From contig SKRY01000303.1 in NCBI GenBank assembly GCA_007118235.1, positions 1 to 5,830 of the forward strand: DNA of 5,830 nucleotides, written 5' to 3'. Each line of letters begins with the position of its first letter. Within the stretch, counting starts at the first letter, position 1. Positions 1-5,830 of this stretch are shown here, piece by piece. The notes beneath the pieces were generated by a model, which made no database searches, was not told where the DNA came from, and was given only the letters and a program-made list of their open reading frames with translations. The stretch comes from Candidatus Hydrogenedentota bacterium (GTDB lineage Bacteria; Hydrogenedentota; Hydrogenedentia; Hydrogenedentales; SLHB01). A program made the translations under genes and the position numbers.

Positions 1-7
1 ATTAATA

Positions 8-14
8 AGGAGGA
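8..14 (+). promoter_or_regulatory. Strong Shine-Dalgarno site of the corrinoid protein gene
   Basis: AGGAGGA lies four bases or fewer from the ATG at 18. It is close to the anti-SD consensus and is the strongest ribosome-binding site in the window, which fits high expression of the corrinoid protein. No promoter can be judged because the sequence begins at base 1. Confidence 0.85.
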
Positions 15-17
15 GTC

Positions 18-656
18 ATGAGCGTAGACCTGAGCAAACTGAGCGAGGCCATTGTAAAGGGCCAAATTGATGAGGCCAAGCAACTTACCGAGGAAGCAGC
101 CCAGAGCGGTATGGATGTGCAAGAGATTATGAACAAGGGGCTGATCGTCGGCATGGAGACCGTCGGGCAGAAATGGAAGTGCGACGAGATGTTCATGCCC
201 GAGGTCATCCGGTCCGCCAAGGCCATGAGTAACGCCATGGACTGCATCCGGGAGGAGCTTGAGAGCACCAGCTCCGGCGCGGGCACGATGGTGATTGGCA
301 CGGTGGCCGGCGACCTTCATGATATTGGAAAGAATCTGGCGGCCATGATGTTCGAGGGTGCGGGCTACAAGGTCATCAATATTGGGATTGATCAGCCGAA
401 CGAGGCGTTTGTGGATGCCGTCAAGGAGCACAAGCCGAAGTTGCTCGGTATTTCCGCCCTTCTTACTACGACCATGGCCCGGATGGGCGAGATTGTCAAC
501 GGCTTGAAGGAAGCGGGTATTCGCGACGAGGTCACGGTGGTTATCGGCGGCGCTCCCGTGACGGACGATTTCGCCAAGGAAATCGGCGCGGACATCTATG
601 CCCCCAATGCCCGGGCGGGCGTGGAGCGGGTGGAAGAGTACTTCAAGGCAGTTTAG
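18..656 (+). CDS. Corrinoid protein of a methyltransferase system (MtbC/MttC family)
   Basis: This 212-aa protein is the methyl carrier: its cobalamin cofactor cycles between Co(I) and methyl-Co(III), accepting methyl from an MttB-type protein and donating it to a second methyltransferase. Seen in sequence: residues 1-85 form the helical cap domain (B12-binding_2 type), and residues about 88-212 form the Rossmann-like B12-binding domain. Signature GTVAGDLHDIGKN is at 94-106, with the Asp99-x-His101-x-x-Gly104 motif whose His is the lower axial cobalt ligand. The other B12-pocket motifs are present: Ser146 in GISALLTTT, and Gly177-Gly178 in VVIGGAPVT. The length is normal for stand-alone MtbC/MttC/MtgC proteins and there is no signal peptide, so it is cytoplasmic. 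The start is fixed by the strong SD. A terminator-like hairpin follows the stop codon directly, before the methyltransferase genes. The family is certain, but the cognate substrate (methylamine or betaine type) cannot be read from the protein. Confidence 0.95.
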   Translation: MSVDLSKLSEAIVKGQIDEAKQLTEEAAQSGMDVQEIMNKGLIVGMETVGQKWKCDEMFMPEVIRSAKAMSNAMDCIREELESTSSGAGTMVIGTVAGDLHDIGKNLAAMMFEGAGYKVINIGIDQPNEAFVDAVKEHKPKLLGISALLTTTMARMGEIVNGLKEAGIRDEVTVVIGGAPVTDDFAKEIGADIYAPNARAGVERVEEYFKAV

Positions 657-665
657 CTCCGAACC

Positions 666-710
666 GCAGGCCGGAACAGGGAACGCGGCTGTTCAACGGC
701 CTGCTTTTTT
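666..710 (+). terminator. Intrinsic-terminator-like hairpin between corrinoid and methyltransferase genes
   Basis: The outer stem GCAGGCCG (666-673) pairs perfectly with CGGCCTGC (697-704). The inner stem GAACAG (674-679) pairs perfectly with CTGTTC (689-694). A two-base AA bulge (695-696) lies on the right arm, and the apical loop is nine bases (680-688). The hairpin is followed at once by six T (705-710), then GTTT. This is the textbook shape of a Rho-independent terminator. It begins ten bases after the upstream stop codon and ends just before the SD of the next gene. Because downstream genes are co-directional and no separate promoter fits in the gap, it probably works as a partial terminator or 3'-end stabiliser, giving more corrinoid protein than methyltransferase. 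That role is inference. Confidence 0.85.
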
Positions 711-714
711 GTTT

Positions 715-722
715 GGAAAGGA
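715..722 (+). promoter_or_regulatory. Ribosome-binding site that sets the start of the first MttB homologue
   Basis: GGAAAGGA lies seven bases before the ATG at 730. The reading frame is open further upstream, to an ATG at 598 inside the corrinoid gene. That extension would be translated through the terminator hairpin and has no family similarity, so this SD supports 730 as the true start. Confidence 0.75.
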
Positions 723-729
723 TCAATAT

Positions 730-2184
730 ATGAAGATGAATTATTCCGTCAATACGTCTCCACAGTTCAGGGTTCTTTCCGAGGATCAGATAGAGGAGAT
801 ATTCTACAGCGCCCTGGACGTGCTGGAGGAAGTTGGCGCATTGGTGTACCACGAGGAGGCGATCTCGCTCTTCCGGCGCAGTGATGCGGTGGTTTCTTCC
901 GACAACGTGGTCAGGATTCCGATTTCGATGGTTGAGCAGGCGCTCAACTTCTACCCGCGAAAGATCACGCTAAGCGGGGTGGATGGAAAACGCGCCACGA
1001 AGCTTCAAAAGGACACGGTCTCTTTTGGTACGGGATCCGACTTGCCGTTCTGCTATGACCGGCAAACGGGCGAGCGGCGTTCCACGAGCTACGAGGACGT
1101 GAAGCTTGCAGGGCGCATCGTGGACTATCTCCCCAACTACGATTTCTTCATGTCGCACGGGATCGTGCGGGACGCGCCCAATCCGCAGACCTACGACAGG
1201 CACCAGTTTCTCGCGATGCTTGAGCAGTGCAGAAAACCGATGGTGCTTACCTGCGTGGACGGGGAAGGCCTCGAGGATTTGTGGAGGATGGCTTGCGTGT
1301 TGCGGGGCAGTTCGGACGAGTTCCGCCTCAACCCGATGTTCGTGGTGTACATCGAGCCTATCTCCCCTTTGAAGAACGACCGGACCGCCATGGAAAAGCT
1401 GCTGTTCGCGGCCGAAAAAGGCATTCCCGCCATGTATACCCCGTGTCCGAGCGCGGGCGCCACCGCCCCGGCCTCTCTGGCGGGCATGCTGGTCCAATCG
1501 CTCGCCGAGACCCTGCTGGCGGTTGTGCTCTGCCACCTGAAGAAACCCGGAATGCCGCTTATCATGGGCGGCGTCACGACCGTGCTCGACATGCAGAAAT
1601 CCACGTACTCCTACGGGGCCCCCGAGCTGTCCCTCGCCTCGGCCGCCAACACGGATATCGCGAAGTGGCTCGGCCTGCTGATGTTTTCCACCGGCGGTTG
1701 CACGGACTCCAAGGTCTTGGACGAACAGGCGGGGGCGGAGATGATGACAAGCATCTTGTACGCCAACCTTTCCGGGGCCAATCTGGTGCACGACGTGGGC
1801 TATCTCGATAGCGGAACCAACGCGAGTTTGGAAAGCCTGGTTCTCAATGATGAGATGATAGGCATGAGCCGGCAGTTCTGCAAGGGCATTCAGGTGGATG
1901 AAGAGCATCTTGCCTTGGATCTCATTGAGAAGCAGGGGCCAGGGGGCGAATACGTCACCACGGAACACACCTTTGAATATTGGAAGGAGTGGTATCTGCC
2001 CCAATTGCAGGATCGGGCCGATTACGACACCTGGCTGGCCGGCGGGAGCAAGTCGATGAATGATCGCACGTTCGAGAGGACGCAGAAGATCATCGACACG
2101 CACCGGCCGGAACCGATACCGAGCGATAAGTTGAAGGCAATCAAGAAGATCGTGGAGGACGCCGACCACCGCCATTCCCGATAG
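730..2184 (+). CDS. Trimethylamine methyltransferase (MttB) family protein, non-pyrrolysine type, copy 1
   Basis: This 484-aa soluble TIM-barrel protein of the MttB family (COG5598) should transfer a methyl group from an N-methylated amine to the Co(I) corrinoid protein. Motifs seen, all shared with the next gene: ISPL (211-214), TPCPSAGATAPASLAG (237-252), GGVTTVLDM (280-288), YSYGAPELSL (293-302), GCTDSK (323-328), SGANLVHDVGY (348-358), DEMIGM (374-379) and GPGGEY (403-408). The length is normal for the family. The frame has no internal TAG, so it is not a pyrrolysine enzyme of the trimethylamine type. Characterised non-pyrrolysine members (MtgB, MtpB, MtcB) use glycine betaine, proline betaine or carnitine, so a quaternary amine is the best guess, but the substrate is unknown. 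The N-terminus MKMNYSVNTSPQF aligns with its paralogue (MKVN.VSPQF), supporting the start at 730; Met3 at 736 is a weaker alternative. It ends in TAG 65 bases before the next gene. Confidence 0.92.
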   Translation: MKMNYSVNTSPQFRVLSEDQIEEIFYSALDVLEEVGALVYHEEAISLFRRSDAVVSSDNVVRIPISMVEQALNFYPRKITLSGVDGKRATKLQKDTVSFGTGSDLPFCYDRQTGERRSTSYEDVKLAGRIVDYLPNYDFFMSHGIVRDAPNPQTYDRHQFLAMLEQCRKPMVLTCVDGEGLEDLWRMACVLRGSSDEFRLNPMFVVYIEPISPLKNDRTAMEKLLFAAEKGIPAMYTPCPSAGATAPASLAGMLVQSLAETLLAVVLCHLKKPGMPLIMGGVTTVLDMQKSTYSYGAPELSLASAANTDIAKWLGLLMFSTGGCTDSKVLDEQAGAEMMTSILYANLSGANLVHDVGYLDSGTNASLESLVLNDEMIGMSRQFCKGIQVDEEHLALDLIEKQGPGGEYVTTEHTFEYWKEWYLPQLQDRADYDTWLAGGSKSMNDRTFERTQKIIDTHRPEPIPSDKLKAIKKIVEDADHRHSR

Positions 2185-2249
2185 AGGCGTTATCAGGAAA
2201 TGACCGGTTCGAGTCCTTAACCCGAAAAACATACGAGCAGAGGTTATCA
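2183..2249 (+). other. Short spacer between the two MttB genes with a near-repeated AGAGG-TTATCA motif
   Basis: AGAGGCGTTATCA (2183-2195, overlapping the stop codon) resembles AGAGGTTATCA (2239-2249), which contains the SD of the next gene (AGAGG at 2239-2243, six bases before the ATG at 2250). Between them is a six-codon frame (ATG at 2200, TAA at 2218-2220) with no known meaning. I see no terminator, convincing promoter or RNA gene in this spacer, so the two methyltransferase genes are probably co-transcribed. Confidence 0.4.
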
Positions 2250-3737
2250 ATGGGATCCACCAGGACCAACATGAAGGTGAATGTGTCTCCCCAGTTTCGG
2301 ATATTCTCCGATGACCAGAAGGAGACAATCTTTAATGGCATGATGCGAACGCTTACCTATACAGGGGCGGCCGTACACCATGAGGGCGCGCGCAAGCTGT
2401 TCGCCGATGCGGGCTGCAGGGTGGACAAAGATGGGCTCAAGGTGTATTTTCCACAGGAAATTATCCGAAAAGCGCTGAGCACCCTGCCGGTTGTTTTCGA
2501 GATATTCCCTTGGGACGGGAATCCGGACAAGAAGATCGTGGTGGAGCGGGGAAGGAGCTATTTCGGCCCTGGTCCGACGCCGCCGTATTTCATTGACACC
2601 GACACCCTGGAGCGCCGCAAGTACCTGCGGAAGGACGCCACGACCGTGGCGAGGGTGTGCGACGTGCTGCCGAACATTGGCTACGTGCAGTCGCTTGGCT
2701 CCATCAGTGACGTCACCAACGGATTGGCGGATGTCTACGAGTTCGCCGACATGATACGCAACACGACCACCCCTATCATGAGCTGGTCGTTTGGCGTCGA
2801 GGGGTGCCGCGACGAGCACCGCATGGCCATCGCCATGGCCGGCGGCGAGGAGGAGTTCAGGGCGAGGCCGAACTACATCTTCTACGGCGAGCCCATATCT
2901 CCGCTCGTCAGCGACTTCCACGCCATCGACAAGTGCATGTACTGCGCGGAACACCGCATCCCGCAGGTATATAGCCCATGCGCCATAGGCGGCGGCACCG
3001 TCCCGGCGACGCACGCCGGCCAGATCGTGGTCGCGTTGTCGGAGTCCATGGTGGGCGTCATTGCTTCCCAGCTCATCAATCCCGGCACGCCGATCATCGT
3101 CGGCGGGGTTCAGTCCATCCTGGACATGCGGTACAGCATCTACTCCTATGGCGCGCCGGAGCTTAGCCTGCTGAGCGCGGCCTTGACGGAGATGGCCCAC
3201 TATTGCGGCTTGCCCATGTTCTCGCAATCCGGGTGTACGGACACCAAGGCAATGGATACGCAATCCGCCATCGAGGCCGCGATGTCCATCCACGCGGCGA
3301 TGCTGAGCGGGGCCGACTTCGTGCATGACAACGGATACACGGAGTCGGGCAAGACCGGCGACATTTTCCAGACAGTCATGGCCGACGAGATCATCGGGAT
3401 GGCCCGGCGAATTGAGCAAGGCATCGAGGTGAATGAAGAATCCATGGCGATGGATGTCATCAAGTCGGTGGGGCCTGGCGGACACTATCTTTACGAGGAC
3501 CACACCATGAAGTGGTTCCGTAAGAACTTCCGGCCCACATTGATGGAGCGAAGCAGCTATGAGGACTGGGAAGCCAACGGGTGCAAGACCATGAAGGACC
3601 GGATCATCGAGAAGACCCGCGACATCCTGGCGACCCACGAGGGGCCCCGGTCAAACGTGCCGGCCCAAGCCGATAAAGAGATCGAGCGCATCCTCGAAGA
3701 GGCCGAAGCGAGGATGGCGGGCCAGCAGGCCAGTTAA
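2250..3737 (+). CDS. Trimethylamine methyltransferase (MttB) family protein, non-pyrrolysine type, copy 2
   Basis: This 495-aa protein is a clear paralogue of the preceding gene and should also move a methyl group from a methylated amine to the corrinoid protein. Shared motifs: ISPL (216-219), YSPCAIGGGTVPATHAG (241-257), GGVQSILDM (285-293), YSYGAPELSL (298-307), GCTDTK (328-333), SGADFVHDNGY (353-363), DEIIGM (379-384) and GPGGHY (408-413). In the 83-residue core from GGV to SG the two copies agree at about 59% of positions by my hand count. The N-terminal half, the YSPC loop and the C-terminus differ much more, which suggests different substrates or different partners. There is no in-frame amber codon. 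Two starts are plausible: ATG 2250 with AGAGG six bases upstream, or Met8 at 2271 with AGGA (2262-2265) five bases upstream. The second matches the start of copy 1 better, so the first seven residues may not be translated. The next gene begins 22 bases after the stop. Confidence 0.92.
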   Translation: MGSTRTNMKVNVSPQFRIFSDDQKETIFNGMMRTLTYTGAAVHHEGARKLFADAGCRVDKDGLKVYFPQEIIRKALSTLPVVFEIFPWDGNPDKKIVVERGRSYFGPGPTPPYFIDTDTLERRKYLRKDATTVARVCDVLPNIGYVQSLGSISDVTNGLADVYEFADMIRNTTTPIMSWSFGVEGCRDEHRMAIAMAGGEEEFRARPNYIFYGEPISPLVSDFHAIDKCMYCAEHRIPQVYSPCAIGGGTVPATHAGQIVVALSESMVGVIASQLINPGTPIIVGGVQSILDMRYSIYSYGAPELSLLSAALTEMAHYCGLPMFSQSGCTDTKAMDTQSAIEAAMSIHAAMLSGADFVHDNGYTESGKTGDIFQTVMADEIIGMARRIEQGIEVNEESMAMDVIKSVGPGGHYLYEDHTMKWFRKNFRPTLMERSSYEDWEANGCKTMKDRIIEKTRDILATHEGPRSNVPAQADKEIERILEEAEARMAGQQAS

Positions 3738-3759
3738 GAGACCCGAGAGACCGCGCATA

Positions 3760-5745
3760 ATGGACAGGTTAGCCATCGGCATAGACACCGGCGGAACCTT
3801 TACCGACGGGGTTCTCCTTCAGTACAGGACCCGGAGAATACTCCGCACGGTGAAGACGCTCACGACCCGGGACGATCTCAAGAAATGCGTGGTACGCGCC
3901 ATTGACCAGCTTGAGATCGATTCGCCCGAGGCGGTGAAACTGGTGGGGGTGTCCAGCACCCTAGCCACGAATTCCATCGCCATGGGCAATACCCGCCGGG
4001 TTGGCTTGCTCTTGATAGGTTACGACCCGAAGCTCATTGAAGAGTTTGGATTCGGGGATAAACTGTCCGCGGATGTGGTGGCGCACTTTGAAGGGGGGCA
4101 TTCCGCTCAAGGCGTCCAAAAGGCGACGCTCGATACCGAGGGAATACGGGAGTGGGTTGAAGCGAACAAGGATGACGTAGACGCGATAGCTATCTCTAGT
4201 TACTTCAGCCCGCTCAACCCCGATCACGAGGAACGGGCGTTCGAGATTGTGCGAAAGCATTGCGACCTCGCCGTGGTGATGGGGCATCAGCTTTCGACCC
4301 ATCTCGATTCCATCAAGCGGGCGGCCACGGCGGCGCTGAACGCCTCGCTCGTGTACGTGATGCACGAGTTCATCGAGGCCGTGCAGGCCGCGCTCAAGCG
4401 CAGGAACATCATGAACGCCGCCCTGATGATCGTGCGCGGCGATGGCACGTTGATGCCATGCGACGAAGCCGTGCAAAAGCCCGTGGAAACCATCCTCTCC
4501 GGCCCCGCCGCAAGCGCCATCGGCGGTGATTTCATCACCCGGAAGCGCTCCTCCCTTGTTATCGACGTGGGCGGCACGACAACGGACATGGCCTTCGTGG
4601 ACAACGGAAGTGTCGTGCTATCCCCCAACGGAGCGCGCGTCGGCAATATCCGAACGTCGGTCGCAACGGCGCACATCAGGACGGTGTGTCTGGGATGCGA
4701 CAGCTTGGTTCACGTGGACAAGTACGGGACCATCACCGTGGGTCCGGAAAAGATCACGCCGTTGTGCCGGTTCGCCTCCACCAGGCAGGAGGTCAGGGAC
4801 GAGATCCTCGGCCTGAAGAACAAGTCCCGAAATACCTGGAGGGAGAGCGACCTGGAGTACTGGGCGTTGTACAACGACGCGCACCAGGTATCCGGCGATT
4901 TGCTGGACGATAGAGCCAAGCAAGTCATGAAACTCCTCGCGGACGGTCCCAAGAGCGTGTCCTGTCTCATGGAAGCGGTCGGCGTATATCATGCCGATCA
5001 GCTATCCAGGGAGCAGTTGCGGAATTACGAAATTATCGAGGTGGCGGCCATGTCCCCCACCGACATATTTCAAGCGAAGGAAGACCTGGACCTTTGGGAT
5101 GCGGAGGTGGCCGATCAAGCGGTTCGGTGTTACGCCCACATCCACGGCAAGACCCGAAGCGGTTTCATCGACGATACAATCGCTTCCATCGTCAAGACGC
5201 TGGTTGAAGAAGCCATAATCTTCCTGGCCAGCCACGATCTGCTGGACGCGAATATGCCGGAGCGGATCCAGGGTAGCTGGGGCAAATGGCTTCTGCAAGA
5301 GCTGCTCACGGATGATAGCCGCTACCTATCCGTGAATATCGACAGCAGGTTTCCCATAACCGGCGTCGGCGCGCCCGCGGACCACTTTTTGCGCCAAGTG
5401 GCGAGGGTGCTGTCCGCGCCGTTTGTGTTGCCGAGGCACCACGAAGTGGCGAACGCCATAGGCGCCGTGGCCGGAAGCATCATGGAAATCCGGGAAGCCC
5501 GCATCTTTGAGCAGACGAGCGAAGACACCCATACGTTCATCATCCTGTTGGGACGGGAGCAACTGAGCTTCTCTCACTATGAAGAGGCGTGCGAGTACGC
5601 GGAAAAGGCTTGCAAGAAGAAGGCCTTGGAAGCGGTCACCGAGACGGGGGTGTCGGATCCCTATGTGGAGTTAAAGACCTCCATTGAAGGCGGTCTTACA
5701 CGTGTCACCGCGCGGGCGGTAGGCAGCCCCAAAATCTCCGACTGA
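3760..5745 (+). CDS. Hydantoinase/oxoprolinase family (HyuA-like) ASKHA ATPase
   Basis: This 661-aa soluble protein belongs to the hydantoinase A/5-oxoprolinase family, ATPases with the actin/hsp70 fold. Motifs seen: phosphate-1 loop GIDTGGTFTDGVLL (7-20); SSTLATNSI (65-73); TILSGPAASAIGG (244-256), a family hallmark; phosphate-2 loop VIDVGGTTTDMAFV (267-280); adenosine-type loop GVGAPADHFL (535-544); and HEVANAIGAV (561-570). Residues 1-180 correspond to Hydant_A_N and about 185-570 to the Hydantoinase_A core. The tail is charged. True N-methylhydantoinase and acetone carboxylase enzymes need a HyuB-type partner, and none is in the window. With the corrinoid protein and two MttB homologues upstream, a role in ATP-dependent corrinoid activation or in substrate processing is possible but is inference. 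It lacks the iron-sulfur domain of RamA/RACE activators. Odd feature: Cys310-x-x-Cys313 (VCLGCDS) where I recall family members having GLGGDS. The SD is weak (GAGAGA, 3745-3750), suggesting coupling to the upstream gene. Family certain, function uncertain. Confidence 0.88.
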   Translation: MDRLAIGIDTGGTFTDGVLLQYRTRRILRTVKTLTTRDDLKKCVVRAIDQLEIDSPEAVKLVGVSSTLATNSIAMGNTRRVGLLLIGYDPKLIEEFGFGDKLSADVVAHFEGGHSAQGVQKATLDTEGIREWVEANKDDVDAIAISSYFSPLNPDHEERAFEIVRKHCDLAVVMGHQLSTHLDSIKRAATAALNASLVYVMHEFIEAVQAALKRRNIMNAALMIVRGDGTLMPCDEAVQKPVETILSGPAASAIGGDFITRKRSSLVIDVGGTTTDMAFVDNGSVVLSPNGARVGNIRTSVATAHIRTVCLGCDSLVHVDKYGTITVGPEKITPLCRFASTRQEVRDEILGLKNKSRNTWRESDLEYWALYNDAHQVSGDLLDDRAKQVMKLLADGPKSVSCLMEAVGVYHADQLSREQLRNYEIIEVAAMSPTDIFQAKEDLDLWDAEVADQAVRCYAHIHGKTRSGFIDDTIASIVKTLVEEAIIFLASHDLLDANMPERIQGSWGKWLLQELLTDDSRYLSVNIDSRFPITGVGAPADHFLRQVARVLSAPFVLPRHHEVANAIGAVAGSIMEIREARIFEQTSEDTHTFIILLGREQLSFSHYEEACEYAEKACKKKALEAVTETGVSDPYVELKTSIEGGLTRVTARAVGSPKISD

Positions 5746-5755
5746 TGGTTCGCCA

Positions 5756-5830
5756 ATGACATCCGGAAGGAAGCGGATAATCGCATGTGAAGGCATAAAG
5801 CCGGAGCTGACGCGGATGTTGGAAGAAACC
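5756..5830 (+). CDS. Start of a further gene, probable DUF1638 protein (partial, runs off the window)
   Basis: The ATG at 5756 opens a frame that stays open for 25 codons to the window edge: MTSGRKRIIACEGIKPEL, then TRMLEET. The IIACEGIKPEL segment resembles the N-terminus of DUF1638 proteins as I recall it (a short beta strand ending in ACE, then a helix beginning with PEL). DUF1638 genes are found near corrinoid methyltransferase genes in several anaerobes, and their function is unknown. The start lies ten bases after the stop of the ATPase gene, with only a weak GATGG (5744-5748) as a possible SD, so translational coupling is likely. The nearby ATG at 5745, overlapping the stop codon, ends after four codons and is not the start. 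The family call rests on few residues. Confidence 0.55.
   Translation, partial: MTSGRKRIIACEGIKPELTRMLEET

Noticed and set aside
654..656. TAG stop of the corrinoid gene (and TAG at 2182-2184 of the first MttB gene) as possible pyrrolysine codons
   Set aside because: Both fall at the normal C-terminal end of their families. One is followed directly by a terminator, and the other by a frame that closes after about a dozen codons.
598..729. 44-codon upstream extension of the first MttB frame, overlapping the end of the corrinoid gene
   Set aside because: The extension has no SD-supported start, reads through the terminator hairpin and does not match the family N-terminus. The ATG at 730 has a good SD and aligns with the paralogue.
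2203..2213. GGTTCGAGTCC-like string resembling a tRNA T-loop, possibly a tRNA 3' end or an attachment-site remnant
   Set aside because: The flanks do not pair into a T stem, no acceptor or anticodon arm is visible, and the upstream sequence is the end of a coding gene. No integrase is nearby.
970..2328. Long antisense open frame of 452 codons opposite the first MttB gene
   Set aside because: Its translation is rich in Arg, His and Gly with no recognisable domain, and it mirrors a well-supported gene. It is a shadow of GC-rich coding sequence.
2247..3638. Long antisense open frame of 463 codons opposite the second MttB gene
   Set aside because: It has the same character as the previous one: biased composition, no motif and full overlap with a strongly conserved gene.
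3760..5745. Identification of the ATPase as a RamA/RACE corrinoid activator
   Set aside because: It has no N-terminal 2Fe-2S or C-terminal 4Fe-4S cysteine cluster, and its motif order matches the hydantoinase/oxoprolinase family. An activator role is kept only as a hypothesis.

Overview
The window is a same-strand gene cluster for corrinoid-dependent methyl transfer. It looks like part of an anaerobic, methylotrophic-type operon that would demethylate a methylated or quaternary amine. The DNA is moderately GC-rich with good Shine-Dalgarno sites and tight gene spacing, and the gene families are typical of anaerobic bacteria such as sulfate reducers (Desulfobacterota) or acetogens. I cannot name the host: no phylogenetic marker is present and the taxonomic impression is inference only. 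There is no sign of a mobile element, CRISPR array or RNA gene.

Layout, all on the + strand: (1) 18-656, a 212-aa MtbC/MttC-type corrinoid protein with an intact cobalamin-binding DLHDIG motif. (2) 666-710, a strong intrinsic-terminator-like hairpin with a T tract, placed inside the cluster. (3) 730-2184, an MttB-family methyltransferase (484 aa). (4) 2250-3737, a second, divergent MttB-family methyltransferase (495 aa). (5) 3760-5745, a 661-aa hydantoinase/oxoprolinase (HyuA-like) ASKHA-fold ATPase. (6) 5756 to beyond the window edge, the first 25 codons of a further gene whose N-terminus resembles DUF1638 proteins.

Likely working model: one or both MttB-like proteins take a methyl group from an N-methylated substrate and pass it to Co(I) on the corrinoid protein, and a second methyltransferase outside the window passes it to tetrahydrofolate or another acceptor. 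Neither MttB homologue has an in-frame amber codon, so both belong to the non-pyrrolysine branch of COG5598. Characterised members of that branch act on quaternary amines such as glycine betaine, proline betaine and carnitine. Such systems need ATP-dependent reductive reactivation of the corrinoid. No classical iron-sulfur RamA/RACE activator is visible here, and the HyuA-like ATPase, which has no HyuB partner in view, sits where an accessory or activation protein might be.

Most unusual points: two paralogous methyltransferases served by a single corrinoid protein, the internal terminator between the corrinoid gene and the methyltransferases, and the orphan HyuA-like protein with a Cys-x-x-Cys pair in a loop that is normally glycine-rich.
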